A DNA stretch of 64,000 nt from NCBI GenBank assembly GCA_027924585.1, contig BSBM01000199.1, positions 11,357,001 through 11,421,000 on the forward strand. The letters are read 5' to 3'. The notes under the pieces are model-generated. The model was given only the letters and a program-made list of their open reading frames with translations, made no database searches and had not been told where the DNA came from. Shown here in pieces: positions 47,434-57,392 of the stretch (the stretch's first letter is position 1; every line of letters starts with the position of its first letter). This stretch comes from Larix kaempferi. Its lineage: Eukaryota; Streptophyta; Pinopsida; Pinales; Pinaceae. Position numbers and translations under genes: made by a program.

Positions 47434-48915
47434 CTATGGTGACAGCCCTGTTGTCAGAAAAGTAATGATATCCTTATAATTATCATTGGCAACCTGTATA
47501 GCAAATAGTTGTGCATCAGGAAGATTGTCTTCAATGTTCGTCGGCTCTTCGCCTGACTCAATCCTTGATAGATGATCAGGTCCCAAGTTCAGTCTACCTG
47601 GCTTAACAATAATCTCAAAGTCATATTTCTGGAACAGCAGTAGCCATCTGCATATGCATCCCCCTAACACTGGCTTATTGACCAAGTATTTCAATGCAGA
47701 ATGGTCAGTGAACATAAGGAAGTGCACACCAAGCAAGTAATGTCTGAATTTCTGTAGGGAATATACCATCGCAAGGCCTTTCCTCTCGGTAGTAGTATAG
47801 TTCTTTTCTGTTATTGAGAGCTTCCTGCTCGAGAATGCAATAGAGTGGTCAATACCTCCTTCTCCTGGCTGAGCTAATACGATTCCCAGGGCAATGCATG
47901 ATGCCTCAACATGGACATGAAATGGCTTCGTCCAGTCTAGAAAGACTAGAATCAGTGCAATCACCATCTTTTCTTTTAGTGTATCAAAACCATGTTCGCA
48001 TTCCGCATTCCAAATGAACGGTGCATCTTTCTTTAGCAGCTTTTCCATTGCTGTGGTTATCTGCGTGTAACCCTTTATAAATTTCCTGTAGTATCCAGTA
48101 TGGACTAAGGTAGAGCGCAACATCTTGACTGAATTTGGTGCTGGAAAGTTCACAATAATGGCAATCTTCGCAGGTTCCACCATTAGTCCTTGCTTACAAA
48201 CAATGTGCCCAAGTAGAATCCCATAAGGAACACAAAAAATACACTTCTTTAGATTTAAAGAGATTTGATGCTGTTGAAACTTCTCAAGCATCATTCTGAG
48301 GTTCGTGCAATGGTTCTTCAATAGACCAAACACAGTCCATTCAATAAAATAGGCTTCGAGAAACTCATGCATAAACTCTTTGAATGCTGCGACGACCACT
48401 CTGGAAAATATGGCAGGTGCGTTCTTCAAGCCAAAGGGCATTACTGTGTACTGGAACGACCCCCATTCTATAGCAAAAGTCATCTTATGTCTGTTTGCGG
48501 GATCAATCATTATCTGATGATACCTCGAAAAAACATCAGTAAAAGAATAGGCCTCATTCCCTCCCACATTATCAAGCACTTCATCCGTGAATGGGGCAGG
48601 GAATGGGTCGTGCATGGAAGCATCGTTCAGTTTTCTGAGATCCACGCAGTTTCTGATCTCACCCTTTTATTTCTTATCTTGGACGACCATGGGACTAATC
48701 CACTCTGATTCCTCGACAGGTTCAATGATTCCTGCTTCAAGCATCTTATCCATCTCTACGCGTACTCTTTCTTTGTAGCATGGATTTAGTCTGTACTCTC
48801 TCTGCTTCATGGGCTTTGCACCTGGCTTCAAAGGTATTTTCATGACTCCTAGGTCTCCCAGAATTTTTTTCATTTCTGTAAATTTTGTCAGAAACAACTC
48901 CTGATACTCATACAA
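47434..48915 (-). pseudogene. E2 reverse transcriptase and RNase H
   Basis: RT starts in the frame at 48667-48915 (REYRLNPCYKERVRVEMDKM, EESEWISPMVV). After a stop and frame change it continues at 48645 with VDLRKLNDASMHDPFPAPFT and MPFGLKNAPAIF. The position of the catalytic YxDD box reads AYFIEWTVFGLL (about 48325-48360), so both Asp are lost. RNase H follows: FHVHVEASCIALGIVLAQPG, EKNYTTTERKGLAMVYSLQK, MFTDHSALKYLVNKPVL and VKPGRLNLGPDHLSR. The 403-residue frame to 47434 is open, so loss of RT activity is by substitution rather than truncation. Confidence 0.9.
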
Positions 48916-49788
48916 AGTGTATGCGATCTCTGCAACAGTCTAATCGTCCCAATAGTCTCCGATTACTGCAAACTTCGGTTCTTTGCTTGTGCCAATATTC
49001 ACCTTCTATGTTTTAATTGGTCCGCTCATATCGAGGATTTCTAACGGAGGTCCTTCTACATCGCACGCACCCTCCGATTCTGGTATGTTTATGTTGCATG
49101 GATCATCGTCATCGTCTTCATTTCTATCATCGATTTCTTCAGCTAGGTTGTAACACTCGATGGGGTGTTCTTTATGTTCCTTCCATTTTGACTATAGGTG
49201 CAGAGGAATGTGATCTGCCCTGAATAATTCCTCCAACATCATATTTCTGTGAGGACAGTCTTCCCTGAATATGCATTCCTTAATTATCTGCAACGCATGA
49301 TGGATCAATGGGTTCTCATCATCAAAGCTGAAGTCCCTCTGGAAGTTCGCAGTCAGCCTGTCCCAATCAGTGGTTTCTCTGCGCAACTCCAGGTCTAGGT
49401 ACCATTTCTTTGGAATGTCATCCTCCAACATATGTACAAATAGATGCACCCATTCTGTGTGTGGCCTTTCTGCCCATGCCTGCAAACACACTTCAATGTG
49501 TTGACTAGGATTTGTCTGTCCATTGAACTTTTCAAAGGGTAAGGTAACCCTTTCAGCAAATCAGATCTTCATCTTAATTCTGCATTGATCCCAAGTGGTC
49601 AATGTTTACTTGTGCGCATTCCACCATATGGCGGGTGTGTCGCACAGTGCCATATCCAATGCTGGCAATCTGTGCTCATCTGTAATGGCTGCAATATATT
49701 CTTGGATGAAAATCTAAACATTAGCAGAACCATCATATGTGGGAATAGGACTTACATCCTTCCCGATCCAGTGCAGTGATTTTGTAAC

Positions 49789-50360
49789 CTACGCACACCT
49801 TCTTGCTGATACTTCATGCATCCGGCTTTGCCAATTTTCTAGCCCTACCTCTGAATCAGAGACGCAGGAGCTGTCGCATCTCCAGCTGAGTGTACCATCT
49901 GTAGTAGGATTAATGTAATCTTCCTGGTTCGCTATGAGTTGGTATAGTTTGTCCAAGTCTTGAGCCTTGGATTCCTCTTGAATTGGCTCGTTGTATCTGT
50001 CACCATCTACAGGATCCAACGGTGCGATGAACCTAAGATGCTTTCCTTCAAATATCATCTTCTTTGTTCTTAAGTTGATGATAGCCAAGTTATCAATAGC
50101 CCAGTCAATTCCTAGTAGTGCAGGAAAAGGATGACTATCATCCACAATATCGATAACTTCAAAGTCTGCATGACTTTGGACTCCAATGATGTTGACTATC
50201 ACGTCAGCTAACCGACCAAAAGGTATGAATTTCTCTTGGTTAGCCATTCTGAGCTGGATAGGTGCCATGACAACTTTGTTCGACCCATCTGCTGCCATGT
50301 CTGCTTAGTTAAGACATTTACTTCAGATCCCAGATGAAGGATGACTTCATCCATTTCAAA
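49789..50360 (-). pseudogene. E2 protease
   Basis: The active-site region at about 50304-50345 reads VILHLGSEVNVLTKQTW, where relatives with an aspartic protease would have Asp before Leu/Thr-Gly-Ser; here it is His. A frameshift follows. The open frame 49789-50298 then carries the rest of the fold: FGRLADVIVNIIGVQSHADF, FPALLGIDWAIDNLAIINL and TKKMIFEGKHLRFIAPLD. The lost Asp and the frameshift both make it inactive. It lies between gag and RT in the expected order. Confidence 0.78.
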
Positions 50361-50976
50361 ATCTCCAATCTGCACGGTAAGTCTCATTTCTCGGCCTGTT
50401 CTTTTATGATTCCTTATGTGATGTACTGCGCTATCAGAATTCTATGTTCCAATCTGCGGCTCATACTGGTTTATGAGCTTCTGCAGCTCTACTATGGCAT
50501 TTTCACTTTTGAGTAACTTCATGCAGCTTCGCAGGAATTGCGCAATGGAGGTGTTGACATCCGTTGCGGTGCTTGTTTTGTCATAGGCCACTGGCATGTC
50601 TTCAACATGCGGTGCATCACTGCGCAATGGGATCCTTTGTGATTCTGTTGCTGGCTCTCTGAAGGTATCCCGCGCATCGATAAATACTTCCTTTTTCTCT
50701 CGTAGGTATTTTTCCCAGAGCTTTCCTTATCCATACTGTCTCAAGAGGGATCTGCTTTGTGTGAGCCTCCCCTGACATGGACGCTTCTGCTACCCTATCA
50801 TGGCCTATCTGAGCGCCACTGCGTGTGACCACATTGATTCTTGGGTCTACTAGTTGGCTATCCACTGCAATCCACTAGACGTTCATGTTTGGTGCATCCG
50901 TCCGTCTTCTTTTCTGCATTTCAACCTCTAGTACTAGGCAATCTTCAATAACATGTTCAAATTATTTACAATAATT

Positions 50977-52915
50977 TCACATAGTGCATGGTTTAACACA
51001 ATCTCTAGATACGTGACCTGGCTGGCCACAATTATAACAAATGACCTGGTCGTGGCCTCTTCCCTGCGCTGGGCCAACATTTCTTCCTCTGCCACGGTAT
51101 TCAGCACCACGACCTCTGTATCCTCCTTGGTCATATTGCGTATTCTCTTGTTTTGGTTGGTTATCTTCTTGTACACGGTACAAGCCAGCACCTCTCATTG
51201 AGTCCATATCTCGTTTTCTCTCATTCATTAGCTCATATGCACGGCAGTTGGATTGATCATGTCCAACTGATTTACAAAAAGTGCAGTATAAATTTTTAGG
51301 TGTTTTCACATATTTATGTATAAGATAGCAGTCTTCAGGTCTGTGTCCTATAGTTCTACAAATTTCACACCATGGGGCCTGATTCCAATTTAGTGGGTTG
51401 GGCACACCACTATTAAGATAGTCGTGAAATAAAGGGCAATGCTCCCAGTCATGGCCTTCTCCTTTACAACTTGTACACCAAACCTCATGTCTAGGTTCAT
51501 ACCTTTGTTCTTTGCCATTCTTCATGCTTTGCAGCTCTAGTGTCAGGGTGGTCAGTTTGTTCTGGATTTGAGATATTCCAGAACTAGTCTCACCAATCGG
51601 CAAAGCCTCTAGCTTCATTGCGATCTCCAAGGCCTATTCCTGCGACATAACCTTCTGCTGCATCAATGGTAATCTAATATGGGGCAACAGCGCAGCAATG
51701 AACCATTCCTTGTGCTGTTCCAGAGCTATAACAAAGCTCACTTGGTCCAATAGGGTCTTGAACTTCTAATCAAATTCCCAAACCGTTTCAGTCGGTTTCT
51801 ACTTTATTTCTTTCAGCTTGGTTATACACTGAGATTCAGATTTAGGTTTCTTAAACTCTGCCACAAGCGCAACTTTAATTTCTGCAAGGGTTCTCGACTG
51901 TGTGTTAGACTACTTCATGAACCAATGTAAAGCTCTGTCCCTAAAAGTGGTGATGAGTTGTGCTCTCTTCACGGCATCATCCTGGATTTGTCTTACACTC
52001 CATACGGCTTCCCAAAGAAACCAATGCTGATCAGGGTCTTCTAGGCCAGTTCCTTTGAATATTGGGAGCTTCATATCTGTGTTTTCCATTGTTATATTAG
52101 GTGGTGGGGCACCCGGATTAGTGCACAGCTGCTGTAAAGGGCTCTGTGCAGTGAAACACAAATTGGCTTATCGGGATAGATGTACTGAGCTGAGTATTCT
52201 GCAGGGTGGGCTGTGTAGCGGGTGGGTTCTCAGGGGTAAATGGTGGTGCGGATTCATTGTCAAGGTTACAAGGAATCTCAGTATCAATATGGAGTTCAGG
52301 GCCTCCAAGATTTTTAATAAATTTATACCTCTTACCACTTCTAAGATTATGGGTATCTTTGTCAGAATCACTATATATACTATTTACCATGACAAAATTA
52401 AGAATATTACTACATTCTTAAAACACCTTTCTCAACTAACATCTTAATGTATAGACTGAGATTGTTCAGCAACTTACCTTGGAATCCTCCGAAAAAGTAT
52501 GCTTCTACTTGGCTATAGGATTTAAGTGTGTCTATAGCAAATTCTTTTATGAAGCCTTCTAGCATATGATCGACCCAAAAATCAACTACGCGTGTAATAG
52601 GATATCTATTTCTTTGAGTTGCGCTATGAGCTCAGGAGCCCACTCTGTAGGAACTTGTCCTTGGAAACAGGTTTTCTTTTCTGCGAGTCGCGAGATCCAC
52701 GCGTGCAGCTCGTTTGGAAATGATGCCCAAAAAATATCATGAATATCTTCCCACAGATATCTATCTGACCACTGTGTGTGAAATAGACGCAGATGTCTAT
52801 TCTCTTTCCTTGCAAAGTCTCTTCTGGACTTGTCCCACAAAGCTTGGATTTCTATCTTTTCAGTATGCCAGTTGTCAGAGCCTTCCAGGAACTGGTATTC
52901 TTCATCACACATCAC
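50977..52915 (-). pseudogene. E2 gag with four zinc knuckles
   Basis: The leader-proximal frame from 52915 (MMCDEEYQFLEGSDNW) is followed by the gag core: MKLPIFKGTGLEDPDQHWFL, WSVRQIQDDAVKRAQLITTF and RDRALHWFM near 51910-52100. Then KLKEIK and a helical ALEIAMKLEALPIGE. The C-terminal part at 50977-51630 has four C-x2-C-x4-H-x4-C knuckles in a row: CTSCKGEGHDWEHC, CEICRTIGHRPEDC, CTFCKSVGHDQSNC and CYNCGQPGHVSRDC. A Gly/Arg-rich stretch separates the third from the fourth. Most gypsy gags have one or two knuckles. Several stops lie between 52120 and 52600 and near 51640-51910. 48916-49788 holds degraded pol-linker sequence with a gag-like fragment (49192-49491). Confidence 0.85.
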
Positions 52916-52939
52916 GATTGAAACTCATCACGGATTCTA

Positions 52940-52956
52940 GCGTGGAAACGGAACCA
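52940..52956 (-). other. E2 primer-binding site
   Basis: Two bases inside the LTR the minus strand reads TGGTTCCGTTTCCACGC. The TGG...CCGTT.CC pattern is like tRNA-Asp-type sites, with mismatches. The tRNA cannot be assigned safely. Confidence 0.65.
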
Positions 52957-52958
52957 TT

Positions 52959-54607
52959 TGTTGGCTATAACTGACCCAGAGGTTTTCTATAAGACCCAGG
53001 TTCTTCGCGGTTTCCCTTTGACCAACAAAACCCCTTGGCACTGGCCCTTCTGGCAACAACCTATGAGCAGGTTGAGGTCTCACCCAAGGTGTATCTATGG
53101 GGTACTGCAGAATCAGGTTTCCACAGTAAGTGATAAGTTGCTTGGACGGACGTACTACGTAGCACAACAGGGGATATGTACTTGGAGGTGAGACTACGCA
53201 GTGATGGGCAACGCTGCGGTCCGCACCACTATGTTCTTCTACCGCTGGGCTTCTACTGAAACTGTGAATAGTCTGATTCAACTTTACACTTGGAGCACAC
53301 GAAAACATTTAAGGTGCTGAACTGAGTATCACTCATCCACTCGTTCAACTACTCAACCGATTATCCATCTACTATCCGTTCATCCACTTAGTATGGTTAC
53401 GATTTGAGCATATTCCACTGATACAATCTAATTGTTATGCATTTGTTCTATTGTGCATAAAGAAGTACTTAAGTAATCTCTTAACACTTAACCAACTAAC
53501 TGATTCACTGTTCTCAAACATAAGCTAAAAGTTCACCATTCATCTATTCATGTAGAACTTAACATATCATCTCCATACCTCCTTTGATGGCAAATGCATA
53601 CAACAGTTCTCTCATAACAGCATGCAAGGAAACATCTAGACATTCATTTACAGAAAACACAGATAAGCATTCAATCATAAAACACAATCGCACAACACAA
53701 TATTTAATGTGGTTCACTCCCCCAGATGGGAAGCTACATCCACAAAAACGGTTGGTAATATATATCTTTAAAAAGGGATGGGGACAACCATTCTTAGTCT
53801 GCGCACCCAGCTGCAGACTCTCCTTCCTCTCAGATAGGTCTTTGCGCACACAGCTGCAGAGCCTTTACAATCTTCTCAGCTCAAAAGAGATTTTACACTA
53901 TAATATCCAGAACCCAAAAATGTCACAACAAAAAGTAACTACACAGTAACCCCATGCCATACAAAATTGTCTTCTTAAATAGACCATGCCTGAATGTCAT
54001 GTCTTTACAATGCCGAAGACCTAAACTCAAAAACCCTTAGGGTTTACAAAACTGTGTTGGTTTCCCTAAAACGGCTTGCTGGCATCTGCTAGCGTCTACT
54101 TCATCGTGGCAGTTCTCCATATCTTCACTCTGTCGCTATCGGCCTTCCTATTGCACGCATGCCAATAGGTCTCTTTCACTTAACCGTTCATCTCTAACGG
54201 TCGCGCCCGCTAGGCATGCCAAGCCATCGCTTTCCTTGAGTTGTCCTTTCCTTAACAAACTCGTGCATTGGCTGCCTTCCTGATTTGCTTGTTCCTGCCG
54301 CTCGACACTCCTGGAGCATCTTTCCAAAATTAGATCACTACTGGTCCATCCGGTACCTGCACCTGATCCTTGTCCAGCACTCCACTTTGTTGGCTCCACG
54401 TGGCCCAACTGCTTTGCATCACTGCTTCCTCATAGTGCTGGTCTTCGTGGTACTTCCAAAACTCGGATGTTGTTCACAACTTCGTAGCATGGTCAAAACT
54501 TGGATGTTGCACACAGCTTCACAGCACCCTCAACACTTAGATAAAATTACATCTTTTTATGTTTATCAAAAGTGTTACCAAAAATTTGTCCCAACTTGGG
54601 CCCAACA
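52959..54607 (-). repeat. E2 5' LTR (1649 bp)
   Basis: Direct repeat of 41162-42794, with the TATA-like element near 53974-53983 (minus). The 5-bp duplication GTATG follows at 54608-54612. Confidence 0.93.
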
Positions 54608-55087
54608 GTATGCTCACAGATGCTGGTCCGCAAAGACCAGAGGGCTTCCCGAGACATCGTCAATGGGGCAGGGGTGCAAAGGTAGTTGGTGCTGCATCCG
54701 AGTGTACATTAGAGACCGTACGGGTCAACCTGTCCCATATGACCACCAGAGTACCCATGATTGAGGTGGAGCATTTTCCAGAGGTGATGCAACGACATGT
54801 AGTAGGAGTACCGAGCTCCTGGGTACGACTGCTACGACGCATAGCCAATGCAGTACACTATTATATTCAGACACATCCTGTGGAGGTGGCTAGGCCTCCT
54901 CGTGGGGCTTAGATATCTCAGAGTCCCATATTTTGTATCGATTATGTATATTTTTTAGAGCTACTGGCTCCAGTTTTGTACTATGACACCACTTTTTGAA
55001 CTTATTAGTTATAAAAAACTATGATTCTCTGGTTCTATGATATGTGTATGTACAAATGTATGAATGAATGTTTATTTGTGTGCTTCA

Positions 55088-55513
55088 TTATTGATGTGAC
55101 AAATGCCAATCTAGGACATAATTAGCATGTGCATCAGATACATGATTAAAACATCTCGGAATATAAATGTATGTAATGGAAACAAAATGATGCTCCAACA
55201 TTCTTACCCTTAAGAATCTCCATAGTAAAGTAGGATCCCTCACGTGATAGCGGCCATTCAATTGAGACACAACCAGTTGCGAATCCAAGCGGATTTCTAA
55301 AGACTCGATACCATGTGAAATGGCATCACGAAGTAGTTCAACAATGGCACTGTACTTAGCCACATTGTTGGATGTAGGACCGAGGAAAGCACCTCCTAAA
55401 GACAAAATTTGGTGGTCAGGTGAATAAATAACCCATGCAACAAAAGTGAGTTGCTGCATATGACAGCTAGCACCATCTGCGAATCCCACGAACACGGGAT
55501 ATTCTGCTGACAT
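55088..55513 (-). pseudogene. E3 second RNase H domain, downstream of integrase
   Basis: A 141-residue open frame resembling the additional (archaeal-type) RNase H of Tat elements. It has VGFADGASCHMQQLTFVAWV, FLGPTSNNVAKYSAIVELLR, LEIRLDSQLVVSQLNGRYHV and CFNHVSDAHANYVLDWHLS. The Asp residues of the DGAS, LDSQ and SDAHA motifs are present, but the Glu expected in NN.AEY is Lys. Its ATG follows a T-rich stretch ending GATAG, which looks like a 3' splice site, and it is separated from the integrase stop (55608) by ~95 nt. In Tat elements this domain normally lies between RNase H and integrase, so the position is atypical. Its function would be RNA removal during reverse transcription. Confidence 0.75.
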
Positions 55514-55607
55514 CTATCAACAAAACGGAAACAAATCGACAGATCCAGAAAACCAAAAGAAATCTAAACTATGTACAGAAGCAACTATACAATAGTATAC
55601 AAAAGTA

Positions 55608-57371
55608 TTAGCTCGAGCTAGAAGCTGAAGTGTAATACTGCTTGAGGTAGATCCCATTTCTAGGCTCCTTCAAGGAGTTCCCCTCATAGTCTTCCAATTC
55701 GTAGGCTCCTTTCTCAAGGACATGCCTCACTATGTAAGGACCGTGCCACATGGGGTTAAACTTTCCTTCCCCCAGGGGTTCCTTAGATTTGTCATACAAG
55801 AGGACCAAGTCACCTTCAGCATACTTCCGGGGACGGACAGACCTATCATACTAAACCTGCACAAGACATTTATTGGCATCTATAGCCACAGCGGCATCTC
55901 GACCTTGCTCGTCAAGCTGCTCAAGGTGGATCAACCATTGCTCAACATCCGATGTGTCAAGTAGGATCTCTATGGCTAGTTTCAATGAAGGGATTTTGCA
56001 TTCAATCAGAAATATAGACTCCACACCATGTACTAGTTGAAATGGTGAGAAACAAGTGGCAGTCTTAACTGCGGTTCGACATGCCCACAAAGCAGGATAT
56101 AACATAATGTGCTAGTTTCTCTTGCTTTGTTGGATAGTACATTGGAGATTGGTCTTTAAGGACATATTAACTGCCTCGACCTGACCATTCGCTTGTGGGT
56201 AGTAAGAAGATGAATGATATTGACGAAACCCAAGCTTGAGTGACAAATACACCATCATTTTGTTTTGAAAGTGACTGCCATGGTCAGTGACAATCTCTTT
56301 TGGGATACCGAACCAAGCAATAATCTAATTGAAAACGAAGTGGGATGCAGTAGCATTGTCCGCTTTAACGGTTGGCATGGCCTCATCCCATTTGGAAAAG
56401 TAGTCCACAGCCATAATGATATGGTGATGCCCCCCATCCGAAGCTGGTTTCCAATCCATGAAATCTACCCCCCCCTTGGTGAAGGGACCGACAGTGACGA
56501 CCGGATGAAGGGGCACCAGATGCAAGTGTATATTTTGAGAGAACACTTGGCAAGGGTGACATCTCTTCACGGCATTCATACAATCTTTGAAGACCAAAGG
56601 CCAGAAGTAACCAACTCGCATTATACTTTGGGTTGTCACAAGCCCAAATAAGTGACCACCACATGCCCCACTATGGAATTCATTCAACACTAACTCCACT
56701 TCTTCTTGATTCAAACAACGATGGAGGATAGAGTCCTTTCCCCGACGATACAAAGTGTCACCGACGAGGACATAATATTTAGAGTGATGTCTCACACATC
56801 GTCGTTTGTCCCATGAATAGTGCAAAGGGAACTTCAAAGTTTGGAGATATATGATGATATCCCCATACCAAGGGTCCACTAACGAGATAAGAAATAAGTG
56901 TTCATCCACAAAGGAATCTTCATGGATGATGTCCTCATCAAGCTGCGGAAAATCCAACATGTTCTCATCGAAAACCAAGGATTTCAACGACTTTGTCGAG
57001 GAAAAATCAAGATCAAACTTTTGAAGAATAACAATCCACTTATTATACTTCCCCCCAATCAAACGTTGTGAAAGAAAGAACTGAAATGCATTGATGTGTG
57101 CTATGAAAGTGGTTTTCCTAAGCATGATGTAATTATGTAAACGTTGGACTGCATGAACAGTCGCAAGCGCCAACTTCTCCACGTGAGTGTATCTCAGTTC
57201 GACGTCTACTATATTTCGACTGAGATCATATACAACATGCTCTTGGAGCACATCATCTACCTGAACTATGACCATGCCAATCGTCTCAAGAGACATGGCT
57301 ACATAAAGCAAGAAATATCTAGCAAATTCGGGTGGACTAAGCAGAGGAGCCGATACCAAATATTTCTTCAA
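55608..57371 (-). pseudogene. E3 RNase H end and integrase
   Basis: The frame at 56325-57371 begins with a worn gypsy RNase H (LLYVAMSLETIGMVIVQVDD, YTHVEKLALATVHAVQRLHN, KTTFIAHINAFQFFL). It continues into the integrase zinc-binding part (FHSGACGGHLFGLVTTQSI, CHPCQVFSQ) and core: TKGGVDFMDWKP, then VTDHGSHFQNK and PQANGQVEAVN in neighbouring frames near 56300-56160. The core Asp, Asp and Glu can all be seen. The C-terminal part at 55608-55808 reads KFNPMWHGPYIVRHVLEKGA and YELEDYEGN and ends SSSS before a stop. Stops near 56325, 56110 and 55855 and frame changes inactivate it. Confidence 0.88.
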
Positions 57372-57392
57372 AGCATCAAAAGACTGTTGGGC

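Larger units (their letters stand above)
41162..54607 (-). mobile_element. E2: complete Ty3/gypsy retrotransposon with extra 3' ORF, nested in E3
   Basis: LTRs of 1633 bp (41162-42794) and 1649 bp (52959-54607) begin TGTTGGCTATAA and end GGGCCCAACA on the plus strand. The bases outside are identical (GTATG at 41157-41161 and 54608-54612). The internal region codes gag with four zinc knuckles, PR, RT-RH and INT on the minus strand. A ~2.8 kb sense ORF region then follows between INT and the 3' LTR. LTRs differ by perhaps 6-10%, mostly transitions. The primer site starts TGGTTCCGTTTCC, which partly resembles the tRNA-Asp-type sites of Athila elements. The extra ORF in the env position also recalls Athila, but the gag does not, so the clade is left open. 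Confidence 0.93.
40192..54912 (+). pseudogene. Antisense plant-mobile-domain (PMD) ORF of E3, split by an intron and by E2
   Basis: The first exon (about 40192-41050) encodes a PMD-like protein: GLYKFWSLGGLRAQNQLLRQ, LIDYWDVDAKNFNLDGQTLS, DDIYFITGLTRQGE, RLVMFYAAECMCPIV and DDYPYAGIDFHGDRDMPLPP. It ends at a GTATGT donor (41051). The intron ends CTCACAG at 54619 once E2 is removed (about 118 nt). The second exon (54620-54912) reads GASECTLETVRVNLSHM and HFPEVMQRHVVGVPSSWVRL and ends in a stop. PMD proteins are known from Ty3/gypsy and MULE elements; their exact role is unclear. At least seven stops break exon one; several fit TGG, CGA or CAG codons changed by one transition. It runs tail-to-tail with the second RNase H. 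Confidence 0.75.

Noticed and set aside
53584-53949. 121-residue plus-strand ORF (and its twin at 41790-41999)
   Set aside because: Lies within both E2 LTR copies; not conserved in length between them.
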